Under the pieces are notes generated by a model, which saw only the letters and a list, made by a program, of their open reading frames with translations, did no database searches and was not told where the DNA came from. 64,000 nucleotides of DNA from Rhodanobacter sp. OK091 (lineage in GTDB: Bacteria > Pseudomonadota > Gammaproteobacteria > Xanthomonadales > Rhodanobacteraceae). The position numbers and the translations under genes are program-made. The DNA lies in contig NZ_FRCH01000001.1 in NCBI RefSeq assembly GCF_900142825.1, forward strand, positions 1,302,001-1,366,000. The letters are read 5' to 3'. Positions 8,217-16,602 of this stretch are shown here, one piece after another (within the stretch, counting starts at the first letter, position 1; each line of letters begins with the position of its first letter).

Positions 8217-8311
8217 GAGTCAGGGTTCCCTTGCGAACGCTGCGACGCGGAGCGTCCAAACGCAAAGCCGATGGTTATCGACTTCACATGGGTAATATAG
8301 ATCTGAGATTT

Positions 8312-8554
8312 TTTTGATCGACGTGCTTCGGGCGAGCCACGGATGCGCTGTCGAAGAAATTCTCCGCTCAGGAAACGGGATAGCTCACCGGACCCTTCCA
8401 TCGGGGATGGCGAGGAAGCGGCTTCTCGGTTTCAAGGGCTTACGGCCCGATGAAATGACCGCTCAGAACCGAAAACCCTTCGATAAACTATTCGGAATTC
8501 CGGCGCTACGCTTTAGTCTAGGGTCTAGGTGGCTTAGCGCAGGAGTATCACCCG
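8312..8554. other. Intergenic region upstream of gajA
   Basis: No convincing gene. Short frames here lack ribosome sites. The region must hold the gajA promoter on the plus strand and, at its left edge, the minus-strand promoter of the duplicated unit. AGGAG at 8541-8545 is the gajA ribosome site. Confidence 0.4.
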
Positions 8555-10306
8555 GTGTATCTGGCCCAGTTGAGCATCACCAACTTTCGCAAGTTGAGCA
8601 AAGCCACGCTGACGTTTCAGCCGGGATTGAATGTCTTGGTGGGCGCCAACAATGTCGGCAAGACAGCGGTGGTCGATGCCCTTCGCGCGTTGCTTGCCAA
8701 TCACGATGAACCGTATCCACGCTTGAGCAAGGAAGACGTGCATCATCCCAAGGGCGGCGCCGCGACCGGAGATATCACCTTTGAATACATCTTCCGGGAT
8801 CTGGATGTCGACGACGAAGCCGACTTCCTCACGGCTCTCAAGCCCGGGACCGATGGCAAGCTGCAGGCCCAGATCACCGTCCGCTACGCCGAACCGGACA
8901 AAGTCGGACGACTGCGGGTCAAGCGCTGGTGCGGCGACAATGAGGACGTGGGCCTGACCTCAGACATCATGGAAAACCTTCGGGGGGTCTACCTGCCGCC
9001 GCTGCGGGACGCCTCGCAAGGCCTCAAGCCTGGCCGCACCAGTCAACTTTCTCGGCTGCTGCGATTGCTGTCGGACACGGCAGGCGAGGACAAGATCAAC
9101 GAGGCGCTCAAAGCGCTCGACGTTGAGCTACGCAAGCACGATCCCATCCTCAAGACTCATGAGGCGATCGCGATGCGCCATACCGAGATGCTGGGAGCGC
9201 AGCTGGCCCAGGGGCTCGACATCGGACTGAGCGCGAGCGACTTTCAGCGGTTGGCAGCTCGGCTGTCCTTGCTGGTAGATACCTTTGAGATCGAGCAGAA
9301 CGGACTGGGATTCAACAACCTAATCTTCATGGCCGTCGTGCTCAGTGAGTTGGCCAAGAATCCCGACGCGAGTTACCGAAGCCTGATCGTCGAAGAGCCC
9401 GAGGCACACCTGCACCCGCAACTCCAGACCGTACTGCTTCGCTACCTAGAAACCGTTCATGCGGTCAAGGGCGAGAAGCCGGTCCAGCTATTCGTAACTA
9501 GCCATTCCCCGAATTTCGCAAGCATTGCCGACCTTGACAGCCTCGCCTGCCTAGTGGAAACCGAGGGTACAGTCGAGTCATTTTTTCCGCGAACCATTGC
9601 GTTCGGGAAGGGTAAACGCGAAAAGCTCGAGCGCTACCTTGATGTGACCCGCGCCGAGCTGTTTTTCGCTCGGCGAGTGATCTTTGTCGAGGGAGCCGCG
9701 GAGCTGATGATGGTCAACGTGCTCGCCGAGCGAGCGGGCTTCAAGCTGCGCGAGCACGCCGTCAGCCTGATCAGCGTCGAAGGCCTGAATTTCGATTCCT
9801 TCCTGCCGCTGTTCGGTGAACAGGCACTGAAAATTCCCGTCGCCCTCATCACGGACGCAGACCCGATGGAAATTCCCGCCGGAGGCGGCAAAGCCCAGCC
9901 GGTCTATCCGGCTCTCGGTGACGCGATCACGCTGTCTGACAACGCGAACAAGATGAAGAAAAGCGAGGACACGCACGTCAAGGTGTTCCATGGCATCAAG
10001 ACCTTTGAGTACGACATGGCACTGCACGCGGACAATCGAACCGCCATGTTGTTGACCCTCAAGGAGCTCCATCCGATCATTGGCGCCAGCGTGGAGGCCG
10101 AGGTTGATGCGGCGGCAGGCGATGCAGCCAAGGCGAAAGCACTCTTCCGCGGCATGTTCGAGCGCGAGCATGGCAACGTGCAGAAGGGGCGATTCGGCCA
10201 GGCCCTTGCCCAGGCGTTATCGGACCCCGCGACGGCTTGCGTGGTGCCGGAATACATCAAGAGGGCCATCGCCCACGCCTGCCAGATCGCGCCTGTAGCA
10301 ATATGA
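8555..10306 (+). CDS. gajA: GajA: OLD-family ATPase/TOPRIM nuclease of Gabija
   Basis: This 583-residue protein has the Gabija GajA layout: an N-terminal ABC-type ATPase followed by a TOPRIM domain. Walker A GANNVGKT is at residues 30-37, Walker B LIVEEPEAHLHP at about 277-288, and TSHSPNFA follows as the switch region. TOPRIM shows the catalytic Glu in FVEGAAE (E379) and the DAD motif (D434, D436). GajA cuts phage DNA when nucleotide pools fall. The GTG start has AGGAG (8541-8545) nine bases upstream. Its stop overlaps the gajB start (ATGA), the usual Gabija arrangement. All expected key residues appear intact. Confidence 0.88.
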   Translation: MYLAQLSITNFRKLSKATLTFQPGLNVLVGANNVGKTAVVDALRALLANHDEPYPRLSKEDVHHPKGGAATGDITFEYIFRDLDVDDEADFLTALKPGTDGKLQAQITVRYAEPDKVGRLRVKRWCGDNEDVGLTSDIMENLRGVYLPPLRDASQGLKPGRTSQLSRLLRLLSDTAGEDKINEALKALDVELRKHDPILKTHEAIAMRHTEMLGAQLAQGLDIGLSASDFQRLAARLSLLVDTFEIEQNGLGFNNLIFMAVVLSELAKNPDASYRSLIVEEPEAHLHPQLQTVLLRYLETVHAVKGEKPVQLFVTSHSPNFASIADLDSLACLVETEGTVESFFPRTIAFGKGKREKLERYLDVTRAELFFARRVIFVEGAAELMMVNVLAERAGFKLREHAVSLISVEGLNFDSFLPLFGEQALKIPVALITDADPMEIPAGGGKAQPVYPALGDAITLSDNANKMKKSEDTHVKVFHGIKTFEYDMALHADNRTAMLLTLKELHPIIGASVEAEVDAAAGDAAKAKALFRGMFEREHGNVQKGRFGQALAQALSDPATACVVPEYIKRAIAHACQIAPVAI

Positions 10307-12051
10307 TCGCCCTATCCGACGAACAGCAGGCCATCGTTGACGCGCCCCTAGCGCCGCTGGCGGTAGTCGCGTGCGCAGGCAGCGGCAAGACCCACACGGC
10401 CGTGCACCGCCTGCTGGAGATTCGCCGGCGACTGGGCGATGGCCGTGGTCGCGTTGCCCTCCTCTCGTTCTCCAACGTGGCCGTCAAGACCTTTCGGGAC
10501 ACCTACCATCCGCTGGCACAGACCCTGCCACAGGGCGCTGCGCGCCATCGGGTGGAGATCGATACGCTCGACGGGTTCATCACGACCAACCTCCTGCGCC
10601 CACACGCCCCACGCACCATGGGTTGCAATCGGACGCCCTTCCTGATCTTGGGAACCGAGCCTTTCCTTCAGAACAAGGATTTTCAGTTCTGGGCGCAGCC
10701 GGCAACGGGCGCGGCATTTCCGGTTCCACGCTCAGACATTGGGGACGTAATAGCGAACTTTCGGGCCGGCGCAGCACAGTTTGAGTATCGAAAACACAAA
10801 GCGCTCGTTCCGATCAACAACGGTCCAACGGTGGTGGCGCGGCTCGGCAAGATCGGCGGCTACACTCACAGTTTGGGGCAGTACTGGGCCCTTCGCACAT
10901 TGCAGTGCCAGCCGCTCATTCTGGCCGCGCTCGCCAGGCGCTACCCACACATCTTGATCGACGAATCGCAAGACATTGGCACCTTGCACCAGGCCATCCT
11001 GACGCAACTCGCCGCGGCCGGTTCGCAAATCTCCCTAATTGGCGACCCACATCAGGGCATCTACGATTTTGCTGGTGCCGATGGTCACTATCTCGCCAGG
11101 TATCACCACCAGGCAGGCGTCCTCGCTTACCCGTTGACGCGCAATTTTCGCTCTGTTCCATCCATTGTGACGCTGGCCAATGCATTGTCGGAGCGCAATG
11201 ACACGGCGGACAGAGCGGCTCCCGGGCTGCCGAATGGCGGTTATTTCATCGGCTACAAGAAAACGGAGCGAGACAAGGTCATCGTGGCGTTTCAGGCTGC
11301 AGTGATATCCGCCGGATTGAGTCTGGCGAGATCCGCAATTCTGTGCCGCGGCCGAGCTATGGCCGACAGCGTTGCCGGCACCGATGCTCCGATGGGGCAA
11401 GGCTTGGTGAAGCTGTTTGCTCTAGCGGCGGTGCTGCGAGACCGGCGACAGGACTACTTGGCTGCATTCATAGCGGTCGCTGGCTGCGTAGTCGGTCTGC
11501 TCAAGAATCCGCCCGACGGTTTGCTTGCCTCGATTTCGCAGCCGGCGCGATTCCCAGAGGCCCGACCCCTTCGCCGCGAAATTTGGAAGTTCGCTCGGGA
11601 CCCAGACACCGGTCTGCCCGGTACGTCCCTGCTAGCGGACACCCAGTGGCACCCGCTGCTGACGACACGGGTCAAGGCACTGCTCCAGCGCCTTCAGAAG
11701 GAGTTCGGTCTGGTGCCGGCGGACCACCTAGGCAACAAGTTGGCGAAAACCGAACTGCCGCATGCCCCACTGATGTCTGTCCCAGACCTAGCCACAGAGC
11801 CACAAGAAGTTCTGCGCGTGGACACAGTGCACAAGGTCAAAGGCGAAGGCTTGGATGCCCTGCTGTACTTAGTGGAGAAGGGGCATGCTGAGGCGTTGCT
11901 GTCCGGCGTGGACACTGAACTGGGGCGCATTGGCTATGTCGCCATGACGCGTGCACGAAATCTGGCATGGGTCGGTGTCCCGGCAAACGCGCTATCGGTA
12001 TTGCGCCCTGCCTTGATAGTGCGTGGTTTCGTGGAAGTGGGTGCAACCTAA
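10303..12051 (+). CDS. gajB: GajB: UvrD-like helicase of Gabija
   Basis: The 582-residue protein is a superfamily 1A helicase. It shows a Q motif (LSDEQQAIVDAP), Walker A ACAGSGKT (K29), Walker B ILIDESQD (220-224), motif III GDPHQGIYDFAGAD, LTRNFRS (motif IV region), VHKVKGEGLDALLYL (motif V) and MTRARNLAWVGVP (motif VI). GajB forms the Gabija complex with GajA and senses DNA termini or nucleotides. A frame opens earlier at 10237, but ATG 10303 overlapping the gajA stop gives the natural N-terminus MIALSDEQQ. The 16-bp gap to the next gene places the protease in the same operon. Confidence 0.85.
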   Translation: MIALSDEQQAIVDAPLAPLAVVACAGSGKTHTAVHRLLEIRRRLGDGRGRVALLSFSNVAVKTFRDTYHPLAQTLPQGAARHRVEIDTLDGFITTNLLRPHAPRTMGCNRTPFLILGTEPFLQNKDFQFWAQPATGAAFPVPRSDIGDVIANFRAGAAQFEYRKHKALVPINNGPTVVARLGKIGGYTHSLGQYWALRTLQCQPLILAALARRYPHILIDESQDIGTLHQAILTQLAAAGSQISLIGDPHQGIYDFAGADGHYLARYHHQAGVLAYPLTRNFRSVPSIVTLANALSERNDTADRAAPGLPNGGYFIGYKKTERDKVIVAFQAAVISAGLSLARSAILCRGRAMADSVAGTDAPMGQGLVKLFALAAVLRDRRQDYLAAFIAVAGCVVGLLKNPPDGLLASISQPARFPEARPLRREIWKFARDPDTGLPGTSLLADTQWHPLLTTRVKALLQRLQKEFGLVPADHLGNKLAKTELPHAPLMSVPDLATEPQEVLRVDTVHKVKGEGLDALLYLVEKGHAEALLSGVDTELGRIGYVAMTRARNLAWVGVPANALSVLRPALIVRGFVEVGAT

Positions 12052-12067
12052 GCGAGGAAGCAACACG

Positions 12068-12793
12068 GTGTCCCAGGTAGATCAGTTGGAGTTGTACCTA
12101 TCGAGTGTGCCGCTCGTCCAAATCGGCGCTAACTCCCTCCCTAGCGGCCATGCGTCGGGTTGCTTGGTCGACTATGGTGGAAAGCGCTTGCTTCTCACAG
12201 TGGCTCACGCAACCGGGGACAATCAGCGCTGGGCGCTGCAGGTCCGATTCGACCAAACGCTTAAGCGGACCCAATTGGTTGGCCTGGGCATCATGAATTT
12301 CCTTGCCAGCGGCACGCTAGATGCCTCCCATCTCAAACGCATAGATTTTTCCTATGTCCAAGTGCCTTCGAGCACAGTGGCATTCAGGCAAGAGATTGAA
12401 ATTCCGTCCAACGTGATTAAGACCGAGCGTACGATCAAGGTCCATACGCCGACCTTCGAGGAATCACCGGATTCGGCGGATCTTTATGGTTTTTGTGGCA
12501 TGGTGCTTCCGGCGCAGGAAGAGCATTTCGGAGCGAGCTACGTATCCGGTGAGTTTCGGATCTACGAGAACTTGACCTTTCTTCATCGCATAGATGACAA
12601 GCTCGTTTTCAAGTTGCCCTCCGATCATCCTGGTCACGACCAGTTTGAAGGGTGTAGCGGTGCTCCTATTCTCAATGGTGCCGGAATTCCCATCGCGCTT
12701 GTCGTTGGTGGATGCCAAGAGACTGATGAAATCTACGGGCTGTCTCTCGCAACGTACAAGGTTGCGATAGATATCGATGTTGGGCTCGTATAG
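12068..12793 (+). CDS. Cytoplasmic trypsin-like serine protease linked to Gabija
   Basis: The 241-residue protein has a chymotrypsin-fold triad: His47 in LLLTVAHATG, Asp93 in KRIDFSYV and Ser197 in GCSGAPIL. There is no signal peptide, so it should act in the cytoplasm. GTG 12068 is preceded by GAGGAAG seven bases upstream; a longer frame from 12023 lies inside gajB and was rejected. It follows gajB by 16 bp on the same strand, so it is very probably co-transcribed with the Gabija genes. Standard Gabija has two genes, so this would be an accessory effector or processing protease, or a separate resistance gene. The role in defence is inference from linkage. Confidence 0.7.
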   Translation: MSQVDQLELYLSSVPLVQIGANSLPSGHASGCLVDYGGKRLLLTVAHATGDNQRWALQVRFDQTLKRTQLVGLGIMNFLASGTLDASHLKRIDFSYVQVPSSTVAFRQEIEIPSNVIKTERTIKVHTPTFEESPDSADLYGFCGMVLPAQEEHFGASYVSGEFRIYENLTFLHRIDDKLVFKLPSDHPGHDQFEGCSGAPILNGAGIPIALVVGGCQETDEIYGLSLATYKVAIDIDVGLV

Positions 12794-12909
12794 GCAACGA
12801 TCTGGCGCTCACCAACTTCCATTTCTGGCAGGTGCCCGAAAATACAAGTTCGCAGCGGGCTCAGATTGCCAGCCTGCTGAGCAAGCACCGTCAACTGTGT
12901 TGCCCATAA
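12793..12909 (+). pseudogene. Coding-like remnant (38 codons) after the protease
   Basis: In a frame different from the protease, the DNA just past its stop reads GNDLALTNFHFWQVPENTSS, then continues to a TAA at 12907 with a protein-like composition. There is no start codon with a ribosome site, so it may be the 3' end of a gene lost when the cargo was inserted. It could also be chance. Confidence 0.3.
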
Positions 12910-12932
12910 TTGGTCAACAGGCTGGCAATCTG
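12862..12932. repeat. Perfect 15-bp inverted repeat with 41-nt spacer
   Basis: CAGATTGCCAGCCTG (12862-12876) and its exact complement (12918-12932) face each other. No U-run follows on the plus strand. It lies between the Gabija/protease operon and radC, a convergent intergenic position. It may be a bidirectional terminator, a small mobile-element end pair or a recombination site. Confidence 0.6.
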
Positions 12933-12977
12933 TCCAGAGGGGGTTCGTGGTGATGAGCCTTCAAACGTTGCGAGTAT

Positions 12978-13463
12978 TCAAAGAAGACCACGCTCCGCCA
13001 TGCTGACGCACTCACTTCCCACCACGATGTGGTCCAGAACACGTATACCGATGAGCCTCAGCGCCTCACAAAGCTCGTTAGTGAGCGCTCGATCCGCTGC
13101 GCTGGGCTCCGCCAAACCGCTTGGATGGTTATGCGCAAGGATCGCCGCGCAGGCGTTGATAGCCAAGGCTGCGCGTACCACCTCCCTGGGATGGACGCTC
13201 GCACCATCGACGGTGCCGGCGAAAAGTTTTTGGCAGTCGAGGATGCGGTGCCGGTTGTCCAGCCAAAGGACGTGGAACTCTTCGTGCATAAGCGCACCCA
13301 AGCGCATACGAAGGAAGTCGCTGGCATCGGTCGGGGTAGCGATGCTGCCTTGACGTTCAAGCTTGTTTCTCAGGATGCCCTCGGCCGCGGCGAGCACGTC
13401 TCGCTCCGTCGTTTCGCCGGTGAGTTTGTAGCGGGTGTAGGTCAAAGATTGCGCGATATGCAT
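12978..13463 (-). CDS. radC: RadC-like JAB-domain protein
   Basis: The 161-residue protein is a RadC/MPN-domain family member of the mobile-element type. The JAMM zinc motif is present: an upstream Glu (HEEFHVLWLDN), then HNHPSGLAEPSAAD (HxH...SxxD). Chromosomal RadC is longer, about 225 residues, with an N-terminal helix-hairpin-helix region; this short form is common on islands and its function is not settled despite the DNA-repair label. ATG 13463 has AGGAG six bases upstream. It follows the second duplicated unit (microprotein B and stem-loop), as DUF932 follows the first. Confidence 0.8.
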   Translation of the reverse strand: MHIAQSLTYTRYKLTGETTERDVLAAAEGILRNKLERQGSIATPTDASDFLRMRLGALMHEEFHVLWLDNRHRILDCQKLFAGTVDGASVHPREVVRAALAINACAAILAHNHPSGLAEPSAADRALTNELCEALRLIGIRVLDHIVVGSECVSMAERGLL

Positions 13464-13489
13464 GACGAACTCCTAGTGATGGCATAAAC

Positions 13490-13520
13490 GCACAAGGCCC
13501 GGACATGCCGGGCCTTGTGC
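13490..13520 (-). terminator. Perfect 13-bp stem-loop ahead of radC
   Basis: The stem and loop are identical to those at 8059-8089 (GCACAAGGCCCGG, loop ACATG). On the minus strand GTTTATGCC follows, and the radC ribosome site lies about 15 bases further on. The hairpin has been kept without change while flanking bases drifted. Confidence 0.6.
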
Positions 13521-13542
13521 GCTCTGCTTGTGGCGGAATGGA

Positions 13543-13647
13543 TCAGGGGGCTTTGAAGCTGTCGCAGTTGGTGCATTTGACGATGCCAACCAGAACTGCT
13601 GCAGCAACAACCAGGACGCAGTAGACCGTATCGAGTTTGCCGCTCAT
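13543..13647 (-). CDS. 34-residue membrane microprotein, paralogue B
   Basis: ATG 13647 to TGA 13543 encodes a peptide starting MSGKLDTVYCVLVVAAAVLV and ending with a CTNC segment and KAP. It has the same length and transmembrane profile as paralogue A at 8112-8216. The in-frame region upstream is open to 13854, but the homology between copies and the position of ATG favour the short form. The ribosome site is weak. Function unknown; see paralogue A for the selection argument. Confidence 0.6.
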   Translation of the reverse strand: MSGKLDTVYCVLVVAAAVLVGIVKCTNCDSFKAP

Positions 13648-13743
13648 GTCGTCGAGTACCAATAGCGAACGCTGCCATGCGAAGCGTCCAAACGCGAAGC
13701 CGATGACCACCGACTTCACATGGGTAATATGGATCTGAGATTT

Positions 13744-14084
13744 CGTTGAATCGAAGCTGTTACGCATTCCAACCGCAGAACGCCAGCCACCTGCCCGCCG
13801 TCGCCACAGCGACTGACCAGCATCGACAGCGAAACTGACCACGGCCGGCGGCAACGCTGTCCATCGTCACCAATGCATTGCCTATTCCCGGCATTGAGCA
13901 CGACCACCACGCCAGCGGAACTAGCCAGGCTTACCAAGAGCGCTTACTAGCGGAGTCGACCGGCCGACTTTGGCCAGAAGCGAACGTTCGGGAAGAGGCA
14001 GTCTTTTGTGGCGCAGTGCAAGTAACGGCTATATGGGTCCAGCCGAAAATACGAGTAAAACTTGCGCGAAACTGCCCAACACAC
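13744..14084. other. Intergenic stretch without recognised gene
   Basis: I see no gene with a plausible start, no strong hairpin and no repeat here. The stretch separates the duplicated unit from the 3' end of the membrane-protein gene, both on the minus strand. Confidence 0.4.
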
Positions 14085-15575
14085 TTACTTGCGTGGCGGT
14101 GACGTGGGGGATGCCTTGGAGCTGTCCTTAGTTGGTGCTGGCACGACCGTTGCGGTGGTGGGCTTGGCCGGCGTGGCGGAAACCGTGTCAGTTGCAGGAC
14201 TGGGTGGCGGCACGAACGGAATAGCGGACTGAGCCGGGACATCCGTCGACGTGGGCGTGGCGGACGTGGGCGCTAACACCGCCCAACCACAGGCTAGAGT
14301 GAGCACAGCGACAGCCACTCCGCCCAGCCACGCGGTCCAGACGAAGGAACGCTCGGCCTTACCCGTGGGCTTCACCACCATGCGCGTGTATTCGGCTTCG
14401 GGTAGGAAACGGTACAACCGGTGCTGCCAGTCCGTGCGCAACTGCCTCTGCAGGCGCATGAACTGCACGCCGGAGGAAATCACCATAGTGATGTACAGAG
14501 CGACCACCAGCATGACAATGGCGATAAGCTCCGCTGGCGCATTGGCTGCAACGCGGGCAGCGATCAATCCAATACCTGTGGCCAAAGCCGCGGCCACCGA
14601 ACCAGTCAACTGGCGACTGATGTCCGAGAGCTTGGCTGTTTCCTCAGTAACAGCCTTGCGCAGATCGCTGAGTACTTTCAGCGTGTCAAGGCCTGTTTCG
14701 GACAAGGCCATCTGGTAAGCGATCTGAGCGCTTTCCCAAGCGTGAGCCAAATGCTGGCGTAGAAACGTTGGAGTGCTTTCCGCAGTCGCACCTGAGCGGG
14801 CCAATTCGGCGGCCAGCAGGATGTGTCGCATCTCGGCTTCGCGCTCATGCTCAAACAACCAGTAGGAGACTTCCATCAGGGTGTTGAAGCTCGCGTGATC
14901 CAGCACATCGGAAACCACGTCAAATCTTGGTAACGTCAAGCGCGGAGGACCGCGAAACTTCAACGCCCCATTGTCCGCGTCAATCTCATCAGGTAGACAG
15001 CTGATCAAAGCGGCCGAGGCAGCCCGTATCCATACTTGAGCCGCCGGCTCAATAAAGAGTTCGCTATCTAATGCCGGCGCCAGCCAGTAGCGCACGTCCT
15101 CCGGCACACGGCGGACATTACCGAACTCCTTGACCAAGGCCCGGGGTGACTTGGTGGAAGGCAACGCGGCGGGCTCCTGCGCGCCCTCCCAAGACTGGAT
15201 TACCCGCACGCCAGTAACCAACGAACCTGTGAAGCGAGCTATATGCCAACGCGGCGCTACATGGCCGATCTCTAGCCACTCTGCAAAGGCGTGGTTGCTC
15301 AGCAATCGCAGCGTGTTGGCTGGTGAGGCTGGCTTTTGAATGACTAAGCGGTAAGGAGCGAAGCCGGGATCGGGGGCTTCCGCACTGACCCAAGGCTCAC
15401 CCACGCGATCAAACAGCTCCACTGGCCAACCCAGAGGCTCGCACAACGCCTTCAATTCGGAGGCGTGCGCTGCCGAAAGCGCCGACACGGTGACGGCGTT
15501 TTCGGATTCAGCGACGAAGGCTTGCTTGGTCTCAACCAAGCCATCAATCGCTTCAGCGAGCGCGATCAGGGACAA
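14085..15575 (-). CDS. Three-helix membrane protein, partner of the NA37-like gene
   Basis: The ~496-residue protein has a large soluble N-terminal region (about 330 residues, Trp-rich segments such as EVSYWLFEHEREAEMRHILL). It continues with a coiled stretch, two adjacent transmembrane helices (SVAAALATGIGLIAARV and ELIAIVMLVVALYITMVI), a linker with basic residues, a third helix (WLGGVAVAVLTLACGWAVLA), and a Pro/Thr/Ser-rich tail. TTG 15575 has GGAGG six bases upstream and overlaps the end of the NA37 gene by 23 bp, so translation is probably coupled; a GTG at 15620 is the alternative. No family was recognised. Pairing with a nucleoid-associated protein on an island suggests a two-gene defence unit; this is inference. 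Confidence 0.65.
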   Translation of the reverse strand: MSLIALAEAIDGLVETKQAFVAESENAVTVSALSAAHASELKALCEPLGWPVELFDRVGEPWVSAEAPDPGFAPYRLVIQKPASPANTLRLLSNHAFAEWLEIGHVAPRWHIARFTGSLVTGVRVIQSWEGAQEPAALPSTKSPRALVKEFGNVRRVPEDVRYWLAPALDSELFIEPAAQVWIRAASAALISCLPDEIDADNGALKFRGPPRLTLPRFDVVSDVLDHASFNTLMEVSYWLFEHEREAEMRHILLAAELARSGATAESTPTFLRQHLAHAWESAQIAYQMALSETGLDTLKVLSDLRKAVTEETAKLSDISRQLTGSVAAALATGIGLIAARVAANAPAELIAIVMLVVALYITMVISSGVQFMRLQRQLRTDWQHRLYRFLPEAEYTRMVVKPTGKAERSFVWTAWLGGVAVAVLTLACGWAVLAPTSATPTSTDVPAQSAIPFVPPPSPATDTVSATPAKPTTATVVPAPTKDSSKASPTSPPRK

Positions 15576-16602
15576 CGGTGTCCTCCACAATGCGGTCAGT
15601 GGTGATCGTGATGACCTCACCCTCCCCCGCCGGATTGGGCATGCGCTGCACCCTCACTGCATTGATTTCATCCGGGTACGTCACGGTAACGCCTTCGGTC
15701 GTACGAAGTTTGCGCAAGGGGGGCTTACGGAGGACCTGCCGATCGGGTGGGAACGCCAGTCCCGTTAGCCGTTGCGTCCTCAGCTTCTGGGTGGTTCGGC
15801 GTCGCAGCAATGTCTTCGTTTCCTCGTCGGCCGGGTGCCCAGCTGCGGCGATCACAGCATCGACGATAGCTTCCTCGTCGATTTGCTGGCGATCGCGCAG
15901 CATACCCTTGGCCTGTTGCAAGGCACTCGCTACGTCATTATTGGGAAGCAGATCCTTGCATTCCAAAAAAGTCTTACGCAGCGCTTCGACCAGCTCGCGA
16001 TTGAGTTCATCGTCGCTTCGCGTCCGTTCAACATCCAGAAACGTCGCGAAGTAGTCGGCAATCTCCGGTGCCGACTTGGTGCGATCACGTGCGGCCACCA
16101 TCGCTTCGGCCCGGCCATTTACGACACGAATCAGGGCAGCTTTCTGAATCGCCTTCTTGTCGTCAATGAATGCATGAATGATCCGACGCAGCCGCTGCTG
16201 ACCGTCTTCGCCTTCGGATTGCTCGATGGCTTCGCGATAATCGTATTTGATCAAGCTGTAGATACGAACATTGGCTTCATCGGCCCGCAGATCAAAGATA
16301 AAGAAGGCGCCATCGCGTGTAGTAGTTCCGTGTTGACGTGAGAACTCCCGTGATAAGTCCTGAGCACCGGCCTCGAAGGTAATCGCTCCGATGGCCATGT
16401 TTTGGAGTCGATCCCTTGAGCCGGATACTTCTTTGAACTGATAGACAGCCGCTGTATCAGTGTCCAGGATGCGGCCAATAAAGAAGTTGGCATGCTCGAC
16501 CACACGGGCCGGTTGTGGGTCAAACTCCTCCTCGCCCACCACGTGCAGGATCATCGACTCAATGCGCAGCTGCCCGCGCTCGTCCTCGGTCAGAAAACCC
16601 AT
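15553..16602 (-). CDS. NA37/YejK-like nucleoid-associated protein
   Basis: The protein (about 349 residues from ATG 16602) resembles the 37-kDa nucleoid-associated protein family (PF04245). The N-terminus has LRIESMILHVVGEEEFDPQP, then FFIGRILDTDTAAVYQF, and a middle part with GAFFIFDLRADEANVRIYSLIKYD and NVASALQQAKGMLRD. Family members bind nucleic acid; some island-borne versions sit in predicted defence loci. I prefer ATG 16602 (AAGG upstream) over the ATG at 16641 because homologues begin close to this point. The membrane-protein gene overlaps its 3' end, forming a two-gene operon. Confidence 0.7.
   Translation of the reverse strand: MGFLTEDERGQLRIESMILHVVGEEEFDPQPARVVEHANFFIGRILDTDTAAVYQFKEVSGSRDRLQNMAIGAITFEAGAQDLSREFSRQHGTTTRDGAFFIFDLRADEANVRIYSLIKYDYREAIEQSEGEDGQQRLRRIIHAFIDDKKAIQKAALIRVVNGRAEAMVAARDRTKSAPEIADYFATFLDVERTRSDDELNRELVEALRKTFLECKDLLPNNDVASALQQAKGMLRDRQQIDEEAIVDAVIAAAGHPADEETKTLLRRRTTQKLRTQRLTGLAFPPDRQVLRKPPLRKLRTTEGVTVTYPDEINAVRVQRMPNPAGEGEVITITTDRIVEDTVVPDRAR

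Larger units (their letters stand above)
8050..8311 (-). repeat. Copy 1 of a ~262-bp duplicated unit (microprotein plus stem-loop)
   Basis: This unit matches 13481-13743 along its whole length with about four identical bases in five and almost no indels. On the minus strand the order is: an AT-rich promoter-like patch (AAATCTCAGATC then ATATTACCCATGTGAAG), a 34-codon ORF, and a perfect hairpin. Copy 1 precedes the DUF932 gene and copy 2 precedes radC. Confidence 0.8.
13481..13743 (-). repeat. Copy 2 of the ~262-bp duplicated unit
   Basis: The unit is homologous to 8050-8311 from the hairpin through the AAATCTCAGATC box. The two copies bracket gajAB, the protease and radC in direct orientation, about 5.4 kb apart. 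Confidence 0.8.

Noticed and set aside
8213-8401. 62-residue frame upstream of microprotein A
   Set aside because: Only its last part is shared with copy 2, with no common start codon; the shared DNA looks like promoter/leader.
14085-16602. Pair as a Kiwa system
   Set aside because: The nucleoid-type protein is NA37-like rather than DUF4868, and the membrane partner is much longer than KwaA.
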